Shown piece by piece: positions 1-6,169 of a stretch of 6,927 nucleotides of DNA. This DNA is from Betaproteobacteria bacterium. GTDB lineage: Bacteria > Pseudomonadota > Gammaproteobacteria > Burkholderiales > Casimicrobiaceae. The stretch lies in contig PLYG01000241.1 of assembly GCA_003153335.1 (NCBI GenBank), positions 1 through 6,927 on the forward strand, given 5' to 3'. The position numbers and the translations under genes were made by a program. Under the pieces are notes generated by a model. The model searched no databases and was not told where the DNA came from. It saw only the letters and a list, made by a program, of their open reading frames with translations. Each line of letters starts with the position of its first letter. The stretch's first letter is position 1.

Positions 1-361
1 CGAACACGTCGCCCGGCAGGAACAGCACCGGCAGCCGGTTGGTATGCGCAGTCGCGGCAGCGGTGATCAGGTTGGTCGCGCCCGGTCCGATCGATGTGGT
101 GCAGACCATCATCCGCCGCCGGAAATGCGCCTTGGCGTAGGCAATTGCCGCATGCGCCATCGCCTGCTCGTTGTGCGCGCGATAGGTCGGGAGTGTCTCA
201 CGCCGGCCGTATAGCGCTTCGCCGATGCCGGCCACGTTGCCGTGACCGAATATCGCCCACACACCGCCGAACAGCGGTACTTCGCGCCCTTGCCACAGGG
301 TGCGCTGCGCGGCGAGAAAGCGAATCAGCGCCTGCGCCATGGTGAGACGGATCGTGTTCAT
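1..361 (-). CDS. iolD: IolD, 3D-(3,5/4)-trihydroxycyclohexane-1,2-dione hydrolase, N-terminal part (truncated by window edge)
   Basis: This is the start of the thiamine-diphosphate-dependent enzyme that hydrolyses the cyclic diketone formed by IolE and opens the inositol ring to 5-deoxy-glucuronate. I translated the minus strand by hand from ATG at 361-359: 120 residues are visible, beginning MNTIRLTMAQALIRFLAAQ, which is the typical IolD opening. The visible part is the N-terminal Pyr domain of the ThDP-enzyme fold. It has the cofactor-activating glutamate (Glu65 in HNEQAMAHAA, residues 63-72) and the conserved run from IGPGATNLIT (91-100) to PVLFLPGD (111-118). The first ATG overlaps the upstream iolC stop as ATGA and has GGAAAGGG at 376-369 about 7 bases before it, so I prefer it over the in-frame ATG at 340. 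The rest of the gene lies left of the window. The identification is confident; only the C-terminal domains are unseen. Confidence 0.93.
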   Translation of the reverse strand, partial: MNTIRLTMAQALIRFLAAQRTLWQGREVPLFGGVWAIFGHGNVAGIGEALYGRRETLPTYRAHNEQAMAHAAIAYAKAHFRRRMMVCTTSIGPGATNLITAAATAHTNRLPVLFLPGDVF

Positions 362-2328
362 GGGTTTGCCCTTTCCGCGGCGCCTGCGCGCAGAGCCGTC
401 CACGCGTCGATCAGCGCCTCGAAGTTCCCGCGAACCGCGGCAATCAACACCCTATCGCTGGCCCGGTCGGCCTGGTCGGTCTGGTCAGCCAGCCAAGTCC
501 GTGCCGGCTCGTAAAAAATCGTGCGGCCGACCGCGAAGCCGCGACAAAACCGGCTGCATTGCGCGTCGGCAAACCCGACGGCGAGCCGCTTGAGGGGTGC
601 ATTGAGGCCCAGCAGCACGACGCCGCGGCAATACGGGTCGCGCTCGGCTATCAGCGCGTCGATCGCGGGCCATTGGCTCGCGGCGGGCGGGGACAGCTTC
701 CACCACTCCGGAAAAATACCCAGGTTGTACAACCGCTTCATCGACCGCAGCAGAATGTCCGGGCCGTCGGGCAAAGCTTTAAGCGGCACGATTTCGATCA
801 GCAGTTCGTGACCGCTGACCTGCACCGCATCGTAGAGGGTGCGCAATTGCGCCTCGTTTTCCAGCCGGTTTTCGACGTCATCGTCGGGGTGGAACTGGAC
901 CAGGCACTTGACGATCTGCTCGACCGGCCACGCAATCAGCGTCGTGCCCACCGAGCGTCCGTGCTCGAACACCAGCGGATTCGAGCCCGGCAATTCGACC
1001 GGGCGCCCCACCCACCAGCCACGGCCGGTCGCCGCATTGAGCGCGTCCTGGCCGTAGCGATCATCGCAGAGCAGCCCCACCCTGCCCTGCAGGCTATGCG
1101 CGACCTCCGTTTCCGCTACCGCACGCACCAGCAGTTTCTTGAGCGCCGGGATTCTGTCCTCGGCGGCGCCGGTCTCGCGAGCGAGTTCGAAAAAAGGATC
1201 GCGGTGATCGAAGGCAAAAATGAATAATTCGTTTCTCGGCGTGCGCGGCGCGCTGACACGGTGCAGGCGCGTGAGCTCCACATCGCGATCGGGGCGCGGA
1301 ATGCGATGGGCGTTGGCCAGATAGTGATCCAGTTCGACCCGCGTCGGCATTGCCGGTGCGCAGCCATGCCGCGAGACGACCAGCGCCCCGCACGCATTCG
1401 CATACCTGCTGCACGCAGCGTAGTCTTCGCCGCGCACCCAGCCGGACATGAAACCCGCGGAAAATGCATCACCTGCGCCAAGGACGTTGAGCACTTCTAC
1501 AGTGACGCCGCGGCCGTTGAAAGCCGCGTCGAGCGAGACGGGGATGGGCCCGTCGATCACCGCGCAACCCAGCGGCCCGCGCTTGACGACCAGCGTGGCA
1601 CGGGTCACGCGGCGCACCGCGACCAGCGCCTCCATGATGTCGGTGCTGCCGCCGGCGATCGCGAATTCTTCCTGCGTGCCGATCACCAGGTCGAACAGCG
1701 GCAGGATCCCCTGCAGATGCGCGGTCACCGTATCGCTGGCAATGAACCGGGTCTCGCCATCGCCGCGTTTGGTAAGCCCCCACAGGACGGGCCGGTAGTC
1801 GATGTCCAGCACCGTGCGCACGGCATGGGTGCGGGCGCGTTCCAGCGCAAGCGTGCTCACATGATGCACATGCGGCGTCGAAAAATGCGTGCCGGTAATC
1901 AGCAAGGCCCGGGACTGGGCAAGGAATTCCGCGGCGACCTCTTCCTCCGGGATAGCCATATCGGCGCAATCCTCGCGCAAAAAAATCAGCGGAAAGGTAT
2001 CGCAGTCCTTGATTCCCAGCACCACCCCAGCCGTCAGCCGCTGGGGGTCGACACCCACGTGCGACACGTCGCAGCCCTCCTTCGCCAGCGTCTCGACCAG
2101 GAAATGCCCCATCGCGTCGTCGCCGATCCGGGAGACCAGGGCTGCCTTTAACCCCAAGCGCGCGCAGCCGAACGCGGTATTGGCCGAAGAGCCGCCCAGG
2201 TACTTGGCGAAACTCGCCACGTCTTCCAACCGCGCGCCGATCTGCTGCGCATAGAAGTCCACGCCCAGGCGTCCGAGGCAGACAATGTCCAGGCGCCGGT
2301 CCGCGGCAAAACGCGTCGAATTTTTCAT
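358..2328 (-). CDS. iolC: IolC-DUF2090 fusion: 5-dehydro-2-deoxygluconokinase with C-terminal 5-dehydro-2-deoxyphosphogluconate aldolase-like domain
   Basis: Cytosolic inositol-catabolism enzyme of 656 residues. Residues about 13-340 form a PfkB/ribokinase-type kinase. The N-terminal signature GGSSAN is at 45-50, followed by GCARLGLKAALVSRIGDDAMG (54-74). The C-terminal signature NVLGAGDAFSAGF (281-293) carries the catalytic base Asp287. This half should phosphorylate 5-dehydro-2-deoxy-D-gluconate. Residues about 366-645 form a DUF2090 domain: FAFDHRDPF (371-379), CDDRYG (421-426), QFHPDDD (478-484), EIVP (512-515), WWKLSP (542-547) and FAVGRTIF (598-605). In proteobacteria this domain is commonly annotated as the aldolase that cleaves the kinase product into malonate semialdehyde and dihydroxyacetone phosphate, so one chain may replace IolC plus IolJ. 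The aldolase role is inferred from annotation practice, not from motifs I can prove. Stand-alone kinases are about half this length. The ATG at 2328 is preceded by AGAGG about 11 bases upstream. The gene is translationally coupled to iolD and divergent from iolG. Confidence 0.93.
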   Translation of the reverse strand: MKNSTRFAADRRLDIVCLGRLGVDFYAQQIGARLEDVASFAKYLGGSSANTAFGCARLGLKAALVSRIGDDAMGHFLVETLAKEGCDVSHVGVDPQRLTAGVVLGIKDCDTFPLIFLREDCADMAIPEEEVAAEFLAQSRALLITGTHFSTPHVHHVSTLALERARTHAVRTVLDIDYRPVLWGLTKRGDGETRFIASDTVTAHLQGILPLFDLVIGTQEEFAIAGGSTDIMEALVAVRRVTRATLVVKRGPLGCAVIDGPIPVSLDAAFNGRGVTVEVLNVLGAGDAFSAGFMSGWVRGEDYAACSRYANACGALVVSRHGCAPAMPTRVELDHYLANAHRIPRPDRDVELTRLHRVSAPRTPRNELFIFAFDHRDPFFELARETGAAEDRIPALKKLLVRAVAETEVAHSLQGRVGLLCDDRYGQDALNAATGRGWWVGRPVELPGSNPLVFEHGRSVGTTLIAWPVEQIVKCLVQFHPDDDVENRLENEAQLRTLYDAVQVSGHELLIEIVPLKALPDGPDILLRSMKRLYNLGIFPEWWKLSPPAASQWPAIDALIAERDPYCRGVVLLGLNAPLKRLAVGFADAQCSRFCRGFAVGRTIFYEPARTWLADQTDQADRASDRVLIAAVRGNFEALIDAWTALRAGAAERANP

Positions 2329-2416
2329 TCCTGGAAATGCCTCTTGCGTTGCGGGTTAGCCCGAGTCTGGGTGGTCTGGTTTATTGGCGTTTACCGAGAT
2401 GCGTGACACTTGCCGA

Positions 2417-2516
2417 AAAACACCAGTCGACGTAGAGGGTTCAGGCGTCGTGCATTTGCGTAATCCGCAGTAATGTCTGGCGCCAGAAAACAAGCGGGCG
2501 TACCGACTGGTGTTTT
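2417..2516. repeat. 13-bp perfect inverted repeat with 74-bp spacer, candidate paired operators
   Basis: AAAACACCAGTCG at 2417-2429 recurs as its exact reverse complement CGACTGGTGTTTT at 2504-2516, 87 bp centre to centre. Both arms lie between the divergent iolC and iolG starts. A third, partial copy of the motif core (CCAGAAAACA, 2483-2492) sits between them, starting inside the palindrome. A match of this length by chance in about 290 bp is unlikely. The arrangement suits two binding sites for a regulator acting on both promoters, perhaps with looping. The function is inferred; I do not recognise the motif as a published consensus. Confidence 0.6.
2476..2487. promoter_or_regulatory. 12-bp perfect palindrome TCTGGCGCCAGA, possible operator
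   Basis: TCTGGCGCCAGA is fully self-complementary with no spacer and lies between the arms of the inverted repeat, close to the middle of the divergent intergenic region. Such uninterrupted palindromes are typical of sites for homodimeric repressors. A restriction-type chance palindrome remains possible because the core GGCGCC is common in GC-rich DNA. Confidence 0.35.
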
Positions 2517-2580
2517 CCTGACCTGATCGCCCGTTAGCAAGGCGCCCCGTAATTTCGGTAACATAGCGTCAATTATCCAT

Positions 2581-2597
2581 CGGTGCAGTCGGCACCG
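2581..2597 (+). promoter_or_regulatory. Leader hairpin upstream of the iolG ribosome binding site
   Basis: CGGTGC (2581-2586) and GCACCG (2592-2597) can form a perfect 6-bp stem with a 5-base loop. It ends 10 bases before the iolG Shine-Dalgarno sequence GAGGAA (2608-2613). It could influence mRNA stability or translation, or be another protein-binding site. There is no U-tract, so it is not an intrinsic terminator. Confidence 0.4.
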
Positions 2598-2617
2598 CAA
2601 TCAAAGCGAGGAATTTC

Positions 2618-3607
2618 ATGATCGAAGTCGCAGTTTTCGGTGCGGGCCGCATCGGCACCATACACGCCGGCAATCTGGTCAAGGTGCCCGGCGTACGCCT
2701 GACTTGTGTCGCCGACCCCAATGCCGGGGCCGCGCAGGCGCTTGCTTCGCGACATAGCGCGCAGGTCGCAACGGTGCCGCAGATATTCGACGACGACAAG
2801 ATCAAGGCCGTGCTGATCTGCTCCTCGACCGACACCCATGCCGATCTGATTCTTGCCGCAGCGGCCGCTGGCAAGCAGATTTTTTGCGAAAAGCCCGTCG
2901 ACCTCGACGTTGCCCGCGCCCGCGAATGCGCGGCCGCGATCGAGAAGGCGGGCATCACCTGCATGATCGGTTTTCAGCGCCGCTTCGATCCGACCTTTTC
3001 CGCGCTCAAGGCCAGGCTGGCGGCCGGCGAAATCGGCACGCCCGAAATGCTGATCGTGACCAGCCGCGATCCGGGCGCGCCGCCGATTCCCTATATCAAG
3101 AGTTCGGGCGGCATATTCAAGGACATGCTGATCCACGACTTCGATATTTTCCGCTGGATACTCGAGGACGAGGCGGAGACCGTACACGCGAGCGCGTCGT
3201 GCCTGACCGATCCGGCGATCGCCGACGCGGGCGACGTCGACTCGGCGGCGGTGACCATACGGACCAAAAAAGGCCGCCTGTGCCAGATCAACACGTCCCG
3301 TCGCGCCGCCTACGGCTATGACCAGCGCTTCGAGGTGCTGGGCAGCGGCGGCTTGCTGCAGGCTGGCAACCATGCGCCCACCGAAGTGGTAGCGAGCACC
3401 GCAAAAGCCGTGAGCCACGATCTGCCCGAACATTTTTTCCTCGAACGCTACCGGGCCGCGTACGCCGGCGAAATGGCGCACTTTTTCGCGGTGCTCTCCG
3501 GTACTGAAAAGCTGCGCACCACCATCGCCGACGGACTGAAGGCGCTCGAACTGGCCGATGCAGCAACCGCGTCGTGGCGCGAGGGCCGCAGCGTCCGGAT
3601 GGAGTAG
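2618..3607 (+). CDS. iolG: IolG, inositol 2-dehydrogenase (Gfo/Idh/MocA family)
   Basis: NAD-dependent oxidoreductase that starts inositol breakdown by oxidising myo-inositol to 2-keto-myo-inositol in the cytosol. The 329-residue length is normal for IolG. The N-terminal Rossmann fold begins at once with the dinucleotide-binding motif FGAGRIG (7-13). CEKPVDLD (90-97) supplies the conserved lysine Lys92. The C-terminal substrate domain has the IolG-type segment GGIFKDMLIHDFDIFRW (164-180), in which Asp169 and His173 have the same 4-residue spacing as the Asp/His catalytic pair of Bacillus subtilis IolG. The ATG at 2618 follows GAGGAA (2608-2613) with a 4-base gap, which fixes the start. It is transcribed divergently from iolC and ends 24 bases before a REP-like hairpin, so it looks monocistronic. 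A scyllo-inositol-preferring dehydrogenase of the same family is the main alternative. Confidence 0.92.
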   Translation: MIEVAVFGAGRIGTIHAGNLVKVPGVRLTCVADPNAGAAQALASRHSAQVATVPQIFDDDKIKAVLICSSTDTHADLILAAAAAGKQIFCEKPVDLDVARARECAAAIEKAGITCMIGFQRRFDPTFSALKARLAAGEIGTPEMLIVTSRDPGAPPIPYIKSSGGIFKDMLIHDFDIFRWILEDEAETVHASASCLTDPAIADAGDVDSAAVTIRTKKGRLCQINTSRRAAYGYDQRFEVLGSGGLLQAGNHAPTEVVASTAKAVSHDLPEHFFLERYRAAYAGEMAHFFAVLSGTEKLRTTIADGLKALELADAATASWREGRSVRME

Positions 3608-3877
3608 GCGTCCGTACGGTACGATTCGACAAGATGGGTATCGCTTCGCTCCACCCATCTTACGGCAGGTCGGCGCCTTGAAGTAGTGCCATTGCGGCCT
3701 GACCCCTGCTCTGTGTAGTACTACGTATTGCCACATACCGCACTGTTCCCTCATTCTACGCATGTCCTCGGCACCGAAGCCCGTGCAGCGGTTGTCATGC
3801 TCGCCCGCGCTATCGGAATCAGTCACGCTCGACATTTGTCATGGTTGGCGAATGCGGTAATTTTGGGGGGAATTTTG
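3608..3877. other. Intergenic region between iolG and the EAL-domain gene
   Basis: These 270 bp hold the REP-like hairpin (3631-3661) and a 10-bp palindrome GTAGTACTAC (3715-3724). The EAL frame stays open upstream to a TTG at 3728. The 50 residues this would add do not resemble any part of an EAL or sensor domain and have no ribosome binding site that I can see, so I treat the stretch as non-coding. No convincing promoter was found. Confidence 0.6.
3631..3661. repeat. REP-like palindromic hairpin downstream of iolG (possible transcription terminator)
   Basis: AAGATGGGT (3631-3639) and ACCCATCTT (3653-3661) form a perfect 9-bp stem around a 13-base loop, ATCGCTTCGCTCC. The pattern GATGGGT-TCGCTTCGCTC-ACCCATC strongly resembles a palindromic intergenic repeat that I recall from many proteobacterial genomes. 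Position, just after iolG and outside genes, fits. It may end or stabilise the iolG transcript. It lacks a T-run, so it is not a classic intrinsic terminator. Copy number cannot be judged from one window. Confidence 0.65.
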
Positions 3878-4720
3878 ATGGATCACGAAGACACTGCGCA
3901 GCGGGGGCTTGAAGCCGACTTGCGCGACGCAGTCCGGCTGGAGCAGTTCGAGTTGCACTACCAGCCCCAGGTCCGGACGTCGAACGGCCAAGTGATCGGG
4001 ATGGAGGCGCTGATCCGCTGGGCGCACCCGGCACGGGGGCTGCTTTCCCCGGCCGAATTCATTCCGGTGGCGGAAAAGAACGGCCTCATCGTCCCCATCG
4101 CGGAATGGGTGCTCCGCACGGCCTGCGCGCAGAACAGGGCGTGGCAGAAAGCCGGCCTGCCGCACCTGAAGGTCGCGGTGAACCTGTCCGCGCTGCAATT
4201 CCGGCAAACCGGGTTCGTCGGGCTGGTATCCAGAATACTCCACGAGACCGGGCTCGAGCCGAGTTTTCTGGATCTCGAAGTCACCAAGAGCCTGGTCGCC
4301 GGCACGCCGGAATCGATGATGACCCGATTCAATGAACTGCGGGCGCTGGGTATCATGTTGTCGATCGATGACTTCGGAACCGGATATTCCACATTCGGTC
4401 ATTTCATGAACTTTCCTCTCGACCAGCTCAAGATCGACCGCGCGTTCGTGCAAGGGCTGCCGGACAACGTGGCCGCCGCCGCGACCGCGCGCGCCATCGT
4501 GAGCATGGGCAGCAGCCTGGGCGTTCGGGTCATGGCTTTGGGCGTGGAAAACCGGTACCAAGCCGATTTTCTCAAGAGCATCTGGTGCGAGTACGCGCAA
4601 GGCTTTTTCTACAGCAAGCCGCTCCCCGCCGACGCATTTTTAGCCTGGGCAAAGAAGCCCATGCCGGATGCAACCGCGGCAACTTACGACGAAAGCCGGA
4701 AATCCAGGTTGGCCGCTTGA
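3878..4720 (+). CDS. Stand-alone EAL-domain protein, degenerate c-di-GMP phosphodiesterase
   Basis: A 280-residue protein made almost wholly of one EAL domain (about 10-258), with no signal peptide, membrane segment, GGDEF, PAS or receiver domain. The family hydrolyses cyclic di-GMP to pGpG using two metal ions. Placed on the Pseudomonas RocR numbering by matching spacings, the metal and catalytic residues are kept: Glu43 (in MEAL), Asn102 (NLS), Glu134 (LEVT), Asp164-Asp165 (DDFGTGYS), Lys185 (LKID) and Gln241 (AQGFFYSKPLP). Two conserved glutamates are changed. The loop-6 residue (RocR Glu268) is Lys137, giving EVTKS instead of EVTES, and the glutamate of the AEGVE motif (RocR Glu352) is Leu221, giving ALGVE. 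Activity may therefore be weak or lost, leaving a binding or protein-interaction role. The ATG at 3878 follows GGGGGGAA (3865-3872) and precedes the domain start. The gene stands alone, with no evident functional tie to its neighbours. Confidence 0.9.
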   Translation: MDHEDTAQRGLEADLRDAVRLEQFELHYQPQVRTSNGQVIGMEALIRWAHPARGLLSPAEFIPVAEKNGLIVPIAEWVLRTACAQNRAWQKAGLPHLKVAVNLSALQFRQTGFVGLVSRILHETGLEPSFLDLEVTKSLVAGTPESMMTRFNELRALGIMLSIDDFGTGYSTFGHFMNFPLDQLKIDRAFVQGLPDNVAAAATARAIVSMGSSLGVRVMALGVENRYQADFLKSIWCEYAQGFFYSKPLPADAFLAWAKKPMPDATAATYDESRKSRLAA

Positions 4721-5244
4721 GGAGGCCGCCCCATCTTGCCCTGCGCGCGGCGTGATACCAGCTCCAGTAGCGCCGCACCGTGCCTGCGCCGGCCTACCAG
4801 CACAAGATTCTTGATGCCTTCAGTGGCTTCACGCACCCGCCGAATCAGCTAGTGACCCACCCTGGAGCTGCTGCGTGACTGATGCGCGGTGCGGCGCGAG
4901 GGATCGATGCGGTTGTTCCGCCAGCATTCGATAGAAGATCTGGGTCGCCGGAGACAGTGAGACCCACTTGCGGCGAATCAGGATCGCGGTCCGCTTGCTC
5001 ACCGGCGCGATGCCGTTCGAGTTCGAACGTGCTGCCGAACTCGGCCTGGTCGTTCAGCACGTCCCGGTTGACTTCGAATGCGCTGGATTCGATGATGCGA
5101 ATCCGGTTGCCCGGGCAGCCCTCCGCCTATTTCCGAATGACCGGGAGCAGCGCATGATGCGCTGTAAGTAGGCATAGTGCCGCTACCGAATCCAGCTACA
5201 CCATCGATCGCGCCGAAAGTAACGCAAGCTGAAGGACACACCAG
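4721..5244. other. Gene-free stretch between the EAL gene and the hydratase gene
   Basis: This 524-bp interval has no intact gene with a good start and ribosome binding site. Its 4829-5171 portion is the LysR-like remnant. I recognise nothing in 4721-4828; a minus-strand frame there is open (with LVLVGRRRHGAALLELV) but matches no family I know. The last 70 bases before 5245 should carry the hydratase promoter, but I could not pick out its boxes. Confidence 0.55.
4829..5171 (-). pseudogene. Remnant of a LysR-type transcriptional regulator, C-terminal part only
   Basis: Reading the minus strand in two frames gives pieces that resemble the end of a LysR effector-binding domain. Frame one (from about 5171 down) reads HHALLPVIRK, an in-frame TAG at 5129-5127, then RIIESSAFEVNRDVLND, which matches the usual LysR pattern of an IESNSFE-type strand followed by a helix. 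Frame two (5014-4829) reads GIAPVSKRTAILIRRKWVSL and then SPATQIFYRMLAE, like the closing 'RR..LSPA.Q.F...L' segment of the family, and ends at TGA 4831-4829. The stop codon and frame change mean it cannot make a working protein, and the N-terminal winged-helix half (about 190 residues) is missing. It points away from the hydratase operon at 5245, the usual arrangement for a LysR gene and its target. The family assignment is by eye and moderate. Confidence 0.5.
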
Positions 5245-6093
5245 ATGAATCTGAATGAATGGATAGGCAAGTCGGAGACTGTGTCCGACATCGCCACGGC
5301 GACGCCGTACGCGGCATTGTCGGCGACGCTGGACTGGCCTCCCGAGCGTCCGCCCGCCGGAACGCCGCTGCCCGCGCTTTGGCATTGGCTGTACTTCCTG
5401 CCCTTGCATCGCCAGTCGGACATCGGCCCCGATGGCCACGCCAAGCGCGGCGGATTTCTGCCGCCGGTGCCGTTGCCGCGCCGGATGTGGGCGGGCAGCC
5501 AGTTCGCGTTTCAGCAGCCGTTGCGGGTCGGCGATGCGATTTCGCGGGTGTCGACCATCGCGGACGTGACCGAAAAGAGCGGCCGCACCGGCCCGCTGGT
5601 TTTTGTCAAGGTTCGCCACGAAATCCGCCGGCAGCATGAACCGGAGGTCGCGCTCACCGAGTTCCACGACATTGTCTATCGCGAAGCATCCAGGCCGGAC
5701 GACGTCGCGCCAACACCCAGGCAGGCCCCGGCGAGTTCCACATGGGAACACCAATGGATTCCGGACGACGTGCTGCTGTTTCGGTATTCCGCGCTGACCT
5801 TCAATGGCCACCGCATCCACTACGACCGGCGCTACGTGACCGAGGTCGAAGGCTATCCGGGCCTGATCGTGCATGGTCCGCTGATCGCAACCTTGCTGCT
5901 GGATCTGCTGCGCCGCCAGTTACCGGATGCCGAACTCGCACGCTACGAGTTCCGGGCCGTGCGGCCCACGTTCGACATCAATCACTTCGTTGTGTGCGGC
6001 GAGCCGCAAGCAGATGGCAAGACGTTCCACCTCTGGGCGAAAGACCACGACGGCTGGCTGACCATGGACGCCACCGCGGTGATCAAGGCTTGA
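5245..6093 (+). CDS. HTD2/MaoC-type hot-dog acyl-CoA hydratase (FAS1-like dehydratase; mesaconyl-C4-CoA hydratase-like)
   Basis: A 282-residue cytosolic protein of the double hot-dog hydratase group (COG3777/HTD2 type) that adds water to, or removes it from, an enoyl- or hydroxyacyl-CoA. The N-terminal hot-dog half (about 1-150) includes PLPRRMWAGSQFAFQQPLRVGD (76-97). The C-terminal half (about 165-282) carries the hydratase motif YSALTFNGHRIHYD (181-194) and GYPGLIVHGPL (203-213), where Asn187, His189, His192 and Asp194 mark the active-site hairpin. The length fits the family. Characterised relatives act on mesaconyl-C4-CoA or itaconyl-CoA and in mitochondrial fatty acid synthesis; the substrate here is not readable from sequence. 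GAAGGA (5231-5236) lies 8 bases before the ATG and supports the start. The gene is followed after 76 bp by a fumarase-superfamily lyase on the same strand, probably an operon for organic-acid breakdown. Confidence 0.85.
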   Translation: MNLNEWIGKSETVSDIATATPYAALSATLDWPPERPPAGTPLPALWHWLYFLPLHRQSDIGPDGHAKRGGFLPPVPLPRRMWAGSQFAFQQPLRVGDAISRVSTIADVTEKSGRTGPLVFVKVRHEIRRQHEPEVALTEFHDIVYREASRPDDVAPTPRQAPASSTWEHQWIPDDVLLFRYSALTFNGHRIHYDRRYVTEVEGYPGLIVHGPLIATLLLDLLRRQLPDAELARYEFRAVRPTFDINHFVVCGEPQADGKTFHLWAKDHDGWLTMDATAVIKA

Positions 6094-6169
6094 TCGCGCA
6101 TCGCACTAGTCCGTTCTCTTTTTCGCCACGCCATTCACACCTTCAATCAGAACGCAGGAGACCGCCGCC

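Larger units (their letters stand above)
2329..2617. promoter_or_regulatory. Divergent iolC / iolG intergenic regulatory region
   Basis: The 289 bp between the two divergent iol genes must carry both promoters. No open frame in it looks coding. It contains several symmetrical elements listed separately: a 13-bp inverted repeat with spaced arms (2417-2429 and 2504-2516), a 12-bp palindrome (2476-2487) and a hairpin (2581-2597). A short TTCC-T-GGAA palindrome (2328-2336) also overlaps the iolC start. In many proteobacteria iol genes are controlled by the RpiR-type repressor IolR, which responds to an inositol intermediate; no regulator gene is visible here to confirm that. I could not assign convincing -35/-10 boxes to either direction. 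A weak candidate for iolG is TTAGCA (2534-2539) with TAACAT (2559-2564), but its 19-base spacer is long. Confidence 0.7.

Noticed and set aside
1261..2151. Plus-strand open frame of 296 codons opposite iolC
   Set aside because: Antisense shadow of the kinase domain; low-complexity His/Arg/Gln-rich composition and no ribosome binding site or family match.
2328..2336. TTCC-T-GGAA palindrome over the iolC start as an IolR site
   Set aside because: The half-sites resemble the GGAA/TTCC type reported for IolR, but the order and the 1-base spacing do not fit GGAA-N6-TTCC, and such a 9-bp match is common by chance.
2573..3835. Long minus-strand open frame (420 codons) opposite iolG
   Set aside because: It is the antisense shadow of a clearly coding iolG in GC-rich DNA. 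Its residues match no family, and its start part runs through the REP-like hairpin.
3836..3863. Sigma70-like promoter TTGTCA - 16 bp - TAATTT before the EAL gene
   Set aside because: Transcription would start at about 3870, inside the ribosome binding site, leaving too little leader; the -10 match is also poor.
3728..3877. Upstream extension of the EAL gene to a TTG start (50 extra residues)
   Set aside because: The extra residues look like translated intergenic DNA, there is no ribosome binding site at TTG 3728, and ATG 3878 has a purine-rich site at the right distance and begins just before the domain.
4684..4860. Possible small minus-strand gene or transposase fragment after the EAL gene
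   Set aside because: The frame is open but matches no transposase or other family I know, has no clear start, and overlaps the EAL 3' end; there are no terminal inverted repeats or target duplications.
4999..5874. Minus-strand open frame of 291 codons opposite the hydratase gene
   Set aside because: Mostly antisense to the well-supported hydratase; its Arg/Gly-rich sequence is typical of shadow frames, and only its far end touches the LysR remnant, in the wrong frame.
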